Positions 8,822 through 16,715 of a DNA stretch of 64,000 nucleotides are shown piece by piece; the stretch's first letter is position 1; every line of letters starts with the position of its first letter. The stretch comes from Bacteroidota bacterium (GTDB taxonomy: Bacteria > Bacteroidota > Bacteroidia > Bacteroidales > Porphyromonadaceae): assembly GCA_023396255.1 (NCBI GenBank), contig JAEWWU010000006.1, forward strand, positions 1 through 64,000. Direction: 5' to 3'. The notes under the pieces are model-generated. The model was not told where the DNA came from. It did not search any database and worked only from the letters and a program-made list of their open reading frames with translations. The translations under genes and the position numbers were made by a program.

Positions 8822-9354
8822 TCCTTTAAGATATAAATATCGTTGAGAGTTCTACCTCTGTCGTTATAGTCCAAACCGTGTCCCACGATAAAACCACTTT
8901 CTATGGGAAGCCCCACATAGTCCGCCTTGATGTCGCATTTTATAGAATCTGGCTTAATCAACATAGTGGCAATATAAACCTCCTTGGCACCCTTGGACAA
9001 GAAGTTCTCTTTGACGCATTTCATCGTATAGCCGGTATCAATCAAGTCTTCCAGCAAGACCACCACCCTATCTTTTAGAGAAGTGGCAACGGGAGTAATT
9101 TCTTTCAATTCGAATGTGCTTTGAGTGCCTTGATAGCTACTGTAACGAGCAAAAGCCACCTCTTGATTGCCTGGCAATTGTTTCAGCAATTCCGCTGCAA
9201 ACATAAAAGCTCCATTCATTATGCAAACATACAGTGGGTCCTTGCCCTCCATATCTCTCCTCAAGCGATCAGCCATCTGCTTGATGGCTTCCTCTATTTT
9301 TTGGGCAGATAAGTAAGGAACGAAAGTCTTATCGTGTACAACGATCTCTTCCAT
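8818..9354 (-). CDS. hpt: Hypoxanthine phosphoribosyltransferase
   Basis: Purine salvage enzyme transferring phosphoribose from PRPP to hypoxanthine or guanine. The PRPP-binding signature VVVLLEDLIDTGYTMK lies around residues 97-112 and is typical of the type I PRTase fold. The N-terminal segment LYVCIMNGAFMFAAELL is also characteristic of the Hpt family, and the 178 residues are the normal length. It overlaps adk, giving an hpt-adk-obgE purine/GTPase unit. Confidence 0.95.
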   Translation of the reverse strand: MEEIVVHDKTFVPYLSAQKIEEAIKQMADRLRRDMEGKDPLYVCIMNGAFMFAAELLKQLPGNQEVAFARYSSYQGTQSTFELKEITPVATSLKDRVVVLLEDLIDTGYTMKCVKENFLSKGAKEVYIATMLIKPDSIKCDIKADYVGLPIESGFIVGHGLDYNDRGRTLNDIYILKE

Positions 9355-9413
9355 ATCTTCGTATTGTGTTTTAATTCTTCTTTATCTCTCCGTTTGCTTT
9401 TACTTCGTATAAG

Positions 9414-9602
9414 CTAAGCATTTCGTTGGTTTTTGTAGAGCGTAACAAAAACAATAATACCCGAAGCCACAATAGAGAATATTGCCATTCCATCTACCTT
9501 TCCTGAGGTCAAAACAACATTCACCAAGAACAACCACAAAAGGACAACTAATGCCACCTGATACTTCTTGAGTGGTTTCTTTTTTCTACCGGTTCCGGGC
9601 AT
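9414..9602 (-). CDS. Small membrane protein, unknown function
   Basis: The start at 9602 gives 62 residues beginning MPGTGRKKKPLKKYQ. The basic head is followed by two hydrophobic segments (about residues 16-31 and 37-54), so a small two-pass inner-membrane protein is predicted. A -7 box at 9621-9628 sits 19 bases upstream and supports this start over the longer frame to 9713, which would overlap the next gene. It precedes hpt by about 60 bases. I do not recognise a domain. Confidence 0.65.
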   Translation of the reverse strand: MPGTGRKKKPLKKYQVALVVLLWLFLVNVVLTSGKVDGMAIFSIVASGIIVFVTLYKNQRNA

Positions 9603-9620
9603 AATACTTTTTACGGTCTG

Positions 9621-9628
9621 CAAATATA
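9621..9628 (-). promoter_or_regulatory. Predicted -7 box before the small membrane protein and hpt
   Basis: Plus-strand CAAATATA is TATATTTG on the minus strand, a full consensus match. It may drive the small membrane protein and then hpt-adk-obgE. Confidence 0.5.
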
Positions 9629-9666
9629 CGATTTTATTGCAGAGAGAGAAAACAAATGCAACGAGT

Positions 9667-10029
9667 TCACTTCGAAAGGGATAAAAGGAGGAGGAGCACG
9701 ACCAGCATAACAAAAAGAAGAAGCGTCAAAATAGCCTGTTTCCTCTTTCTGTGCTCTGGAGCCAAAAGCCAAGAAAGCCAACGAGAAATTCGCTCGGTGG
9801 GCAAACCTCCTTCCCCAGGCAGAACAAGTTCTCCCTTTTCGACCAATTCTTCAACCTGTGGAACATAAGTCTCCGGAATCTCGACCCGTACCCCTCCGAC
9901 ATCTACCATTTTGCCCATAATTAGGTTGGAATAGTAGTTGCGCAGAGAGCACGGTATTTCGTGCTGCGCAAGAATTTCTGCAACAGCCAAGGCATCTCTT
10001 TCTTCAGAAAAAGACGCCACCAAAACCAT
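9667..10029 (-). CDS. DUF2007-type protein with C-terminal membrane anchor
   Basis: The start at 10029 gives 120 residues (MVLVASFSEERDALAVAEIL). This choice avoids a 26-base overlap with nadD that the longer frame to 10071 would need. The N-terminal 70 residues fit DUF2007, a small ferredoxin-like domain suspected of signalling or binding roles, with the family-like stretch VGGVRVEIPETYVPQVEELV. The C-terminus is a single strong hydrophobic helix of leucines and valines (about the last 22 residues), so the domain is probably tethered to the inner membrane. Function is unknown. Confidence 0.75.
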   Translation of the reverse strand: MVLVASFSEERDALAVAEILAQHEIPCSLRNYYSNLIMGKMVDVGGVRVEIPETYVPQVEELVEKGELVLPGEGGLPTERISRWLSWLLAPEHRKRKQAILTLLLFVMLVVLLLLLSLSK

Positions 10030-10045
10030 TTTCACGTTAAAGTTC

Positions 10046-10645
10046 TTATCGTCTTTGAGTTTGTGCAACATATTGCTTTAGTTCTGAATATCTCTTCGGA
10101 TTGGGGAGCCACATCCTCAAATCTTTTCCTGCGATGAGTGCCTCTCGAAGGGTTGTAGAGGAGACTTCTAATAGAGGGGCTTTGTGCAAAAAAAAGAAAG
10201 ACCCGAACGTCTTCTCCGCCGGCAAGGAAAAGCCTTTACGGGGATATACCAACAAACGGCACAGTTTCTCTATTCTATCATATTGATACCATTGCTGCCA
10301 CGTGGCATAATTATCAGCTCCTATCAACAGATAAAACCGTGTAGTGGGGTAAAGCTGCTGCAATGAATGTAAAGTGTGTACCGTATAATGTGGTGCCGGC
10401 AAAGCTGCCTCTATACGACACAATTGCCCCGGCCAATCGGCAGGGAGCAATTCCTCAATCATCCGGCATCTCAAATTGTATGGAAGCAAAGTTCCTTTCT
10501 TCAGAGGGTTTCCCGGAGTGGGCATAAACCAAAGTTCATCTGCATAATCCTCGGCCACAACATAGTTAGCCAAAGCCATATGTCCTATGTGAATAGGATC
10601 AAAACTTCCGGCAAACAAAGCTACACGCTTGGGAACTGCGACCAT
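10046..10645 (-). CDS. nadD: Nicotinate-nucleotide adenylyltransferase
   Basis: Adenylates nicotinate mononucleotide during NAD synthesis. The nucleotidyltransferase motif GSFDPIHIGH occupies residues 13-22, counted from a start at 10645. The second motif SSTTLR lies in the C-terminal part (family pattern SxTxxR). The 199 residues are standard. The longer frame to 10669 adds only eight residues, so the exact start is uncertain. It lies 28 bases after the Wzz-like gene and 16 bases before the DUF2007 gene. Confidence 0.94.
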   Translation of the reverse strand: MVAVPKRVALFAGSFDPIHIGHMALANYVVAEDYADELWFMPTPGNPLKKGTLLPYNLRCRMIEELLPADWPGQLCRIEAALPAPHYTVHTLHSLQQLYPTTRFYLLIGADNYATWQQWYQYDRIEKLCRLLVYPRKGFSLPAEKTFGSFFFLHKAPLLEVSSTTLREALIAGKDLRMWLPNPKRYSELKQYVAQTQRR

Positions 10646-10673
10646 AAGATATTCGGGAAACAAAACCAACTCT

Positions 10674-12401
10674 CTACTCTACCCAAATGGCAGCAATTTC
10701 TGCAACTCTTTCTTTACGCAACTCTAAGCTATAGGCCATTTGCCGAGTATGTTTCAATTGAGTGGTTTGTGCATAAAGGACGCACACAGAATAGTCCGCC
10801 AACTGCGCCATCAGAAGGGCTGCATCCGAAACATCCACGCCCGGCGTATTGACCAATACTACATCGAATCGTTGTTTTATCTCTGAGATTGTCTTACAAA
10901 AAGCATCCGAACCCAATAGCCCGGGAGTTAGTTCCATAAAAGTTTGAGCACTACTCTTCTCTTTCTTTTTGCCTTGAGTGAAAGGTTGTTGCAAAGCAAC
11001 CGTAGCTACCGACAAACCTGATAGGGAAAGGTTTTGTGCCAATCCCTGCATAAAGGCGTCGTTTTGCATCCCGTGCGTCGGGGTAAGCAAAGCAATCACT
11101 TTTGCCCCCTCTTTTTGTTTTGTACTTAGTAGACAACGCAAGTCATCGAAAACCGATACATCTTTGCTTTTTCTGTATTCTTTGCCCCTAATGATGCCCA
11201 CAAGACGCTGCTGCCAATAGCTACCCAATTCATTCTGCCAGAGAATTGCCTTGCCCAAAGCTCTATACACATACAAAATGACCAACGGGATCAATAATCC
11301 GAGCAGTAATCCTACAGCATACAACGCAATGGCAGGAATTCCTTTTCCTGCAACTCGGGGTCGATCCACCACAGAAACCAAACTTCCCTGCTGCGTTGTC
11401 AATCTATCTATTTTCACCTCTCGCTGGCTTGCCTGCAACTGCCGGCGCAATTGATTCAAGGTGGCATCCTGTGGCATAGAGTCCAATACGACAAGAGCTC
11501 GTTCTATCTGGTCTTCATACGACTGCAAATTGTGTACCATCTGTTGCTCCAAAGCGTCCTCCAAAGAGGAGAGCAAGGCATTCATAAACTCCAAAGAACG
11601 CCTTTCCGATCCCGAAGCTGCCAACATCGCTTTTATGGTTTTACCCTCTACCACCTCTGTCTTAGACAGAGTAACTTCCAACACACTATCGAACTCCCTC
11701 ACGGCATCCTCCTCGGACATCTTCACTATGGAAATTCTCTTTGGTTTAAACGTTTTTATGTGATAAGGATAATGGTTCTCTTCCTTGTCCCTTTCCACCT
11801 GTATCCGACCCAAAGGGGTGGCTACCACTTCACCCCAAGAAGCAAATACGACATCGGCATATTTCTTTCCGGCACCGGGTTCTTCGAAACCCGAGAGTCG
11901 AACTCCTGTTCCATCCGAAGAGAGGTCTGCAACCAAAAAAGCAGTCATACCGACAGGTGCATCCAAGAAGCGAACTTTTAGAGGGGTTTGGTTGTAAATA
12001 TCCCTTTTCAACCCTATATTGGACTTGGCATAATAGCGCACCCCCACATCGCTACGTTGCACTGCCATTTCCACCAATGTGGTTGTATTGAGAACATCCT
12101 TTACATCAAGAGGAGTATAAGTAAGCGACTTAATCCAAGATGGACGATAGGTGGCGTGAGGGTTTTGAGACAGATCTGACGGCAATATATACTCCGTCTT
12201 TTTCTGCTCTTGTACCATAACAACGGCAATATATTTATTTTGCACCATAGTCATATTGTGCAAAACAAACGAAACACAAATCAGACACAAAACAACCGAT
12301 GCTAGAAACCAATACCACTTGGCACAAAGTAATTGGACCAACTGCACTCCGCCTCCGTTCCACTCACTGGCTTTGCCCTCTTGAGCTCCATTCTTCATCA
12401 T
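10674..12401 (-). CDS. Wzz/BY-kinase-like polysaccharide co-polymerase without a P-loop
   Basis: A 575-residue inner-membrane protein arranged like a bacterial tyrosine autokinase: a first membrane helix at about 30-48, a long periplasmic part with coiled coil near 285-335, a second helix at about 354-379, then a cytoplasmic ATPase-like domain. Such proteins control chain length of capsule, O-antigen or exopolysaccharide. The cytoplasmic domain keeps the beta-strand order and a Walker B-like DVVLVNTPGVD at about 513-523. The place of the Walker A motif (residues 441-448, PTHGMQND) lacks GxxxxGK(S/T), and there is no C-terminal tyrosine cluster. It is therefore unlikely to be an active kinase. 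No wzx, wzy or glycosyltransferase genes are adjacent; nadD follows. Confidence 0.8.
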   Translation of the reverse strand: MMKNGAQEGKASEWNGGGVQLVQLLCAKWYWFLASVVLCLICVSFVLHNMTMVQNKYIAVVMVQEQKKTEYILPSDLSQNPHATYRPSWIKSLTYTPLDVKDVLNTTTLVEMAVQRSDVGVRYYAKSNIGLKRDIYNQTPLKVRFLDAPVGMTAFLVADLSSDGTGVRLSGFEEPGAGKKYADVVFASWGEVVATPLGRIQVERDKEENHYPYHIKTFKPKRISIVKMSEEDAVREFDSVLEVTLSKTEVVEGKTIKAMLAASGSERRSLEFMNALLSSLEDALEQQMVHNLQSYEDQIERALVVLDSMPQDATLNQLRRQLQASQREVKIDRLTTQQGSLVSVVDRPRVAGKGIPAIALYAVGLLLGLLIPLVILYVYRALGKAILWQNELGSYWQQRLVGIIRGKEYRKSKDVSVFDDLRCLLSTKQKEGAKVIALLTPTHGMQNDAFMQGLAQNLSLSGLSVATVALQQPFTQGKKKEKSSAQTFMELTPGLLGSDAFCKTISEIKQRFDVVLVNTPGVDVSDAALLMAQLADYSVCVLYAQTTQLKHTRQMAYSLELRKERVAEIAAIWVE

Positions 12402-12462
12402 TCTACTACAATGTTCTTGATTTTCATTAGGTCCGCTAAGTTAAGGACAAAAAAAGAGGTGA

Positions 12463-12506
12463 CAAAAAAAGGCAACTCTCCCAATCCTTATTGGAGGAGA
12501 GCTGCC
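12463..12506 (-). terminator. Intrinsic terminator of the sigma/DUF4252 unit
   Basis: GGCAACTCTCC pairs with GGAGAGCTGCC (one internal mismatch). On the minus strand the stem is followed by a run of seven T, 43 bases beyond the DUF4252 stop codon. Confidence 0.8.
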
Positions 12507-12548
12507 CGAACAAATTGTATTATACGAAAGTTTTATGAAAAGTACATT

Positions 12549-13094
12549 TTATTGTCGTTTGGAACGGGAAGAGTTTTTTGCGGATTTACCTTTTTCCTGT
12601 TCGTGAACGATATCTTCCAGCATCTTGCGAGTAAAAGCTCCCTCAATAGCTATGATGGTAAAATTTTCCGGTTGATTGATTCTCATAAAGAGACAACTGG
12701 CAATATCGCCTCTCATACGACCAAACAGCTCCACGGTTTGTTTTTCTTTTCCATCTTTTATCAACATAAAGTTTTCAAACTCAGAACCTTTTCTATTCTT
12801 CGGAGAAAGATAGCTGAATTCTTTTCTCAAAATCTTCACATCTTCCGGAGCCTCTGCCGTAAATATGTATATGCTGGATATTTGCTTGGCTATGTGACGC
12901 ATCAAGGCTTCGTCTTCATCCAATAGGGAGGAGGAGTTACCCGCCAAACGAACCATAGACGGAGACAAATAAATCACCGTAATACCGTCCGACTCCATCA
13001 AGCGGTCCATATTGTGAACCGGTTTGTTGCCCTGAGCCCAAAGGGATCCGGAGAGCAAACAGAAAGAGATAAGTAACAAGTATATTTTTTTCAT
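12549..13094 (-). CDS. DUF4252 secreted protein
   Basis: 181 residues with a clear signal peptide ending near SLWAQG. The remainder fits DUF4252, a Bacteroidetes family of unknown function: an N-terminal region with LSPSMVRLAG, a central IYIFTAE, and later FMLIKDG and IEGAFT. The tail is strongly basic (KKGKSAKNSSRSKRQ-like composition). DUF4252 genes commonly sit behind an ECF sigma factor and a small membrane protein, and that is the arrangement here, so it is probably an output or sensor of that regulatory unit. Confidence 0.85.
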   Translation of the reverse strand: MKKIYLLLISFCLLSGSLWAQGNKPVHNMDRLMESDGITVIYLSPSMVRLAGNSSSLLDEDEALMRHIAKQISSIYIFTAEAPEDVKILRKEFSYLSPKNRKGSEFENFMLIKDGKEKQTVELFGRMRGDIASCLFMRINQPENFTIIAIEGAFTRKMLEDIVHEQEKGKSAKNSSRSKRQ

Positions 13095-13149
13095 AGTGAA
13101 AAATATTTGAAAGGGTGGAATTTGCTTTTCTTGTCTTGAGAAAAATAGT

Positions 13150-13731
13150 TTACTGATTTACGAGATAAAAACCGGATTCACCGGACAAATGATCATAGAA
13201 AGAACGCTGCACATTGTCGTGAACATTGGACAACACCGACTCTATCTTCTCGGTTCCCTGCGCTTGCACTTCGCAGCAGTGTACCAAGGTGCTTAGAGCC
13301 TGCAAAGCATAGCGATTGACCTCTTCTTGTTCAATGGGATTGCCATTGACGTGAGATACGTCTCCTGTCAAAGGATAAGCCCCCGTATGAGAAGCCCCTC
13401 TATTTTTGTACAAAGAAGCACCCACAACCACACTCCCAACAACAGCCGCTGCCGCTACATATTTCGCCACGTTCCTGTAATAGGAATTGAACAAGACTTT
13501 AAGATTTCCGGCACCTCCCACCTTATGTCGCTTTTCGGGAAAGAGTTCTTCATTCGGAACACCAACCGCCCAACTTGCTTCCAAAAGCGTCCGATCCGCG
13601 CCATACGGAGAGTTGTCGGGCTCTTCAAGCAACATCAAATACAATTTGAGTTCTTCTTGGGGTGAAGATTGCCCTTCATAATAAGAGTGGAGCAATTGCT
13701 CTATTTGTTCTCGTCTATTCTTCATTCTCAT
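13150..13731 (-). CDS. Putative anti-sigma factor, single-pass membrane protein
   Basis: 193 residues. The N-terminal part (LHSYYEGQSSPQEELKLYLML) resembles the short helical sigma-binding region of Bacteroidetes anti-sigma proteins, where an E-G-x-x-S/T-x-x-E motif is common. One membrane helix lies at about 89-105 (KYVAAAAVVGSVVVGASLY), leaving about 85 residues outside. No zinc anti-sigma motif (HxxxCxxC) is present. The start codon overlaps the sigma-factor stop codon as ATGA, so the two are translationally coupled. The anti-sigma call rests mainly on context. Confidence 0.65.
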   Translation of the reverse strand: MRMKNRREQIEQLLHSYYEGQSSPQEELKLYLMLLEEPDNSPYGADRTLLEASWAVGVPNEELFPEKRHKVGGAGNLKVLFNSYYRNVAKYVAAAAVVGSVVVGASLYKNRGASHTGAYPLTGDVSHVNGNPIEQEEVNRYALQALSTLVHCCEVQAQGTEKIESVLSNVHDNVQRSFYDHLSGESGFYLVNQ

Positions 13732-14249
13732 CTTTTTTTAGTTCCATCAGGGTCAAAAATCGTGCGTGCTTCCTTGCGTAAACGCGAAACGATAGAACGA
13801 ACAGTAACCTCTTTGAGGTTCAATCGATCGGCGATCTCCTGATTATCAAGCATCTCGTAGTGCCTAAGTTTAAATATTTCTTGTTGCTGTGGAGGAAGCT
13901 GAGCTACCCACTGCTGCAACGAACGCACCTGTTCTTTTGCTATTAGTCTGTTTAGCGGTGTATCGGTCTGGGTATTCATCTGAGGAAGGGCATCACTCGG
14001 CTCTTCCATTTCCCTAAGCTTGTGCGCAGAAGAACGCAACCGATCCAAACACTTATTTCGAGCCAAGGTTATTACATAAGCCTTAGGAGACACAATGTCT
14101 TTGAGTTGGGACCGCTGCTCCCACAGTTTCAGATAAACATCCTGTGTCATATCGCTGGCTTCTTCCGGATCGGACATAAAACCCTTACAAACCTCAAGGA
14201 TTGTACTACGCAGCGGTATGTAGAGTTTCATAAAAGTGGATCCGTCCAT
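13728..14249 (-). CDS. ECF-type RNA polymerase sigma factor
   Basis: 173 residues with sigma region 2 (DPEEASDMTQDVYLKLWEQ) and region 4 (QWVAQLPPQQQEIFKLRHYEMLDNQEIADRLNLKEVTVRSIVSRLRKEAR), the complete minimal layout of an extracytoplasmic-function sigma factor. It is followed by a coupled putative anti-sigma gene and DUF4252, so it probably answers an envelope signal. The start could be seven codons further in (MKLYIPLR). Confidence 0.93.
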   Translation of the reverse strand: MDGSTFMKLYIPLRSTILEVCKGFMSDPEEASDMTQDVYLKLWEQRSQLKDIVSPKAYVITLARNKCLDRLRSSAHKLREMEEPSDALPQMNTQTDTPLNRLIAKEQVRSLQQWVAQLPPQQQEIFKLRHYEMLDNQEIADRLNLKEVTVRSIVSRLRKEARTIFDPDGTKKR

Positions 14250-14797
14250 TCAGGGCTACAAAAACTTATGTTCAACTTTCAACGGAGTTCGGAGAGGTAT
14301 GCAACCCTCAAGTTACCTTACCTAACCGAACGCTTTGTCGTTGTACTTCACCTTTAAGACGAATCGAATGAGCAGAAGTTGCATTGCAGATTGTTTTTAC
14401 AAAAAATAATTCCTCTTTAGAATAAATCTCCTTAGATTTTTTCGGTAAAGGATTGTACCCCTCTGTAGGTGGTTGGGCAAAAATACTACCCTGTTTTTCG
14501 CTTTTCAACTATTTCTTAATCACCTATATATCAATCAAATAATACAATAGACCTGATAAATAAGAAAATATCTTGGACAGGACAAAAATTAGTAGGGAAT
14601 TATCATTTATTAGTTCCCTCAAAAAAAAGATTACGAGGGAATTATTGGAGGAAAATGAGGGAAGAAATTCCTCCCAATTCTCTTACAAAAGAAGGCCCAA
14701 GGCTATGGTGCAAGTTCTCGACAACTTACATAGCAAATTTCTGCTTCCCCTGAGCAGTATACACAAGAAGGGATTTCAAAAAAATGAAGCCCGAGGA
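14250..14797. other. Intergenic region upstream of the sigma factor
   Basis: Holds a possible minus-strand -7 box (plus-strand CAAAAATA at 14478-14485), which would give the sigma operon a leader of about 220 bases, and copy B of the intergenic repeat. Open frames here, such as 14308-14508 on the minus strand, show no recognisable features. Confidence 0.4.
14563..14650 (+). repeat. Intergenic palindromic repeat, copy B
   Basis: Contains the core CTTGGACAGGACAAAAATTA, TAGGGAATTATC facing ATTAGTTCCCTC, an A-run and a closing GAGGGAATTATTGG. Block order is the same as in copy A; the leading TTCCCT block is missing. Confidence 0.75.
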
Positions 14798-15667
14798 TTA
14801 CAGGGAAGTGAATTCGGCAGGGATGCCTCTATTCTCATTCTTAGAGAGAAGATCACCACAGGTCAAGTTCCCCGAAACGGGTATCGTGGGCAGGAATTGC
14901 AGTTCGAAACCTTCGGCACGCTGCAAATAAACCAGGCAAAAAGAACAGAGAGTTATGTCACGCAAAGATTTGTTCTTGTATACGATTTCCTGATGAGTAC
15001 GATTCAAATACAGCAAACTGTAAAGTGTGGTAAGAGAAATTCGCACGTTCTCTGCCCACTTCTCTTTCACTACCAAGTAGCGCGCTCCATTGTGCATCGT
15101 ACAAAGGAATGGTTTTGAAACGAGTGAAGAAGAATCTATCTGAAACCGTTCCAAATCTTGCAAAATTACATTTCGGTGAAAATCGGCAGAATGGGCAACA
15201 CATACAGTTGCCCTCCGTACGGCTGCAAGAAACTTTTTGTAAATCTCCACAGGGTCTAGCCCCAAACCAAGCATCATCTCAGTACTGATGCCGTGCACTT
15301 CCTCCGCATCCCACGACACATCCTCATCACGTAGCAAAACAAAACTTTGCGTTTCTATCACCTTGCCCTCTCGGCTCAATAAACGCCACGAAAGACAAAC
15401 CACCGGAGGATAAGAACCATCCGAGGCTCTCAAACTGGCAACCAACGTTGTAGTTTCTGTATCTAAAATCAAGAAATAAGGCAAATCGGATGGAGCAGCC
15501 AAAGACATTTGCAATAGAGGCGAGCTCTCTATAGACAAAGCACAAGAGGGAGTAAAATCCCAATCCTTTCCCTTGTAAATAACGTGCTTTCTAATAAAAA
15601 CTTTGGCTCCAATCCAATAAAGGACAAAAGCCAATATAAAGAGGAGGATAAGATCTACCCACGTCAT
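14798..15667 (-). CDS. Membrane-anchored DEDD-like exonuclease, active site altered
   Basis: 289 residues. An N-terminal membrane helix (about 5-21) is followed by a domain resembling the proofreading-type 3'-5' exonucleases. The Exo I motif is intact (LILDTETT, D69 and E71), and VHGIS at 124-128 is typical. In the Exo II position the sequence is AHSADFHRNVI, where His164 replaces the usual catalytic Asp. In the Exo III position KNKSLRD has Asn232 where the general-base His is expected, although Asp237 is kept. It may be catalytically impaired or use different residues. The gene starts 16 bases after the Gfo/Idh gene, at the end of the metG-degT unit. Confidence 0.72.
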   Translation of the reverse strand: MTWVDLILLFILAFVLYWIGAKVFIRKHVIYKGKDWDFTPSCALSIESSPLLQMSLAAPSDLPYFLILDTETTTLVASLRASDGSYPPVVCLSWRLLSREGKVIETQSFVLLRDEDVSWDAEEVHGISTEMMLGLGLDPVEIYKKFLAAVRRATVCVAHSADFHRNVILQDLERFQIDSSSLVSKPFLCTMHNGARYLVVKEKWAENVRISLTTLYSLLYLNRTHQEIVYKNKSLRDITLCSFCLVYLQRAEGFELQFLPTIPVSGNLTCGDLLSKNENRGIPAEFTSL

Positions 15668-15683
15668 AATAAGCAGCCGCCTG

Positions 15684-16715
15684 CTAAGATTTCAAATAAG
15701 GGTTGTTTTTATAGATGTCTCGAATAAAGCGAACCACCTTCAAAGCGTCATCACAACGAACCACTTCCGCCGAATGCCCCAATAAAGCTTCCACAACGTT
15801 GTTGATTACCAAATGGTGATTTTGGGCCGATCCGCTATATGCTCCGTAATGATTTCCCGGCTCCGACTCCATTATTTGAGGTAAGGTGTAGTTTTCTATG
15901 ATGCAATGCTCCACTCTGTTCATAAAGGGACCGTTGAGAACAACACAACCTTTCTCCGCTAAAACAGACAAACGAACCCCGCAATTACTCCCGTAAACAG
16001 CCGTAGAGTAACGAAGCGTTCCGCAAGCTTTACTTTCTACAAAAGACAACTGCACAACCCCACTATCTTCAAAATCTATGCTATGAGAGTGATTATAATT
16101 AGCAAAATGGGTCGATAAAACTTGGGCATCGCCAAAGAACCAAAGCAATAAGTCCAAGAAATGAGAATATTGTGTAAAAAGGGTACCGCCATCCATTTCT
16201 CTATCACCGTGCCAATCTCCTCTATAATATCTATCATCCCGATTCCAAAAGCACTCCAAGTCCACACTATAAATCTGCCCCATTCGCTTGGTATTCAACA
16301 GCTCCTTGAACCAAACACAAACCGGCGTATAACGATTTTGCAAAACCCCAAAGATCTGACAATTATTCTCTTTTGCTATCCGTATCAATTGACCGCCCTG
16401 TTCGGGATAAAGCACCATAGGCTTTTCTACAAGAACGTGTTTTCCGGCCTGGAGTAGTTTTTGGGCAATGGGAAAATGCAACCCATTGGGGACACAAATC
16501 GAAGCAACATCAAAATCCACACCGGAAGAGAGCAATGTTTCAAGAGACTCAAAATAAGGAACTCCGTCATACCCTTTCCCTCTCAACGTCTCCTCCTTTG
16601 GGCGAATATCGACCAAAGCAGCAACCTCTGCCCGATCGTTAGCGGTTATCTTTTCGGTATGACGAAGACCTATATGCCCACAACCGACCACGGCAAATCT
16701 GATTATAGATGACAT
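15684..16715 (-). CDS. Gfo/Idh/MocA oxidoreductase, WbpB/WlbA-like
   Basis: The start at 16715 (MSSIIRFAVVGCGHIG) gives 343 residues and places the dinucleotide-binding GxGxxG at 11-16. The longer frame to 16796 adds an unrelated leader. The sugar-dehydrogenase signature EKP is at 97-99. Together with the overlapping DegT aminotransferase this resembles the WbpB/WbpE (WlbA/WlbC) pair, which oxidises the C3 of UDP-N-acetylglucosaminuronate and then aminates it. The pairing, the 13-base overlap with the upstream gene and the family similarity support this. The exact sugar is inference. Confidence 0.82.
   Translation of the reverse strand: MSSIIRFAVVGCGHIGLRHTEKITANDRAEVAALVDIRPKEETLRGKGYDGVPYFESLETLLSSGVDFDVASICVPNGLHFPIAQKLLQAGKHVLVEKPMVLYPEQGGQLIRIAKENNCQIFGVLQNRYTPVCVWFKELLNTKRMGQIYSVDLECFWNRDDRYYRGDWHGDREMDGGTLFTQYSHFLDLLLWFFGDAQVLSTHFANYNHSHSIDFEDSGVVQLSFVESKACGTLRYSTAVYGSNCGVRLSVLAEKGCVVLNGPFMNRVEHCIIENYTLPQIMESEPGNHYGAYSGSAQNHHLVINNVVEALLGHSAEVVRCDDALKVVRFIRDIYKNNPYLKS

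Noticed and set aside
14308..14508. 66-codon minus-strand frame upstream of the sigma factor
   Set aside because: No recognisable features; it probably lies within the leader of the sigma operon.
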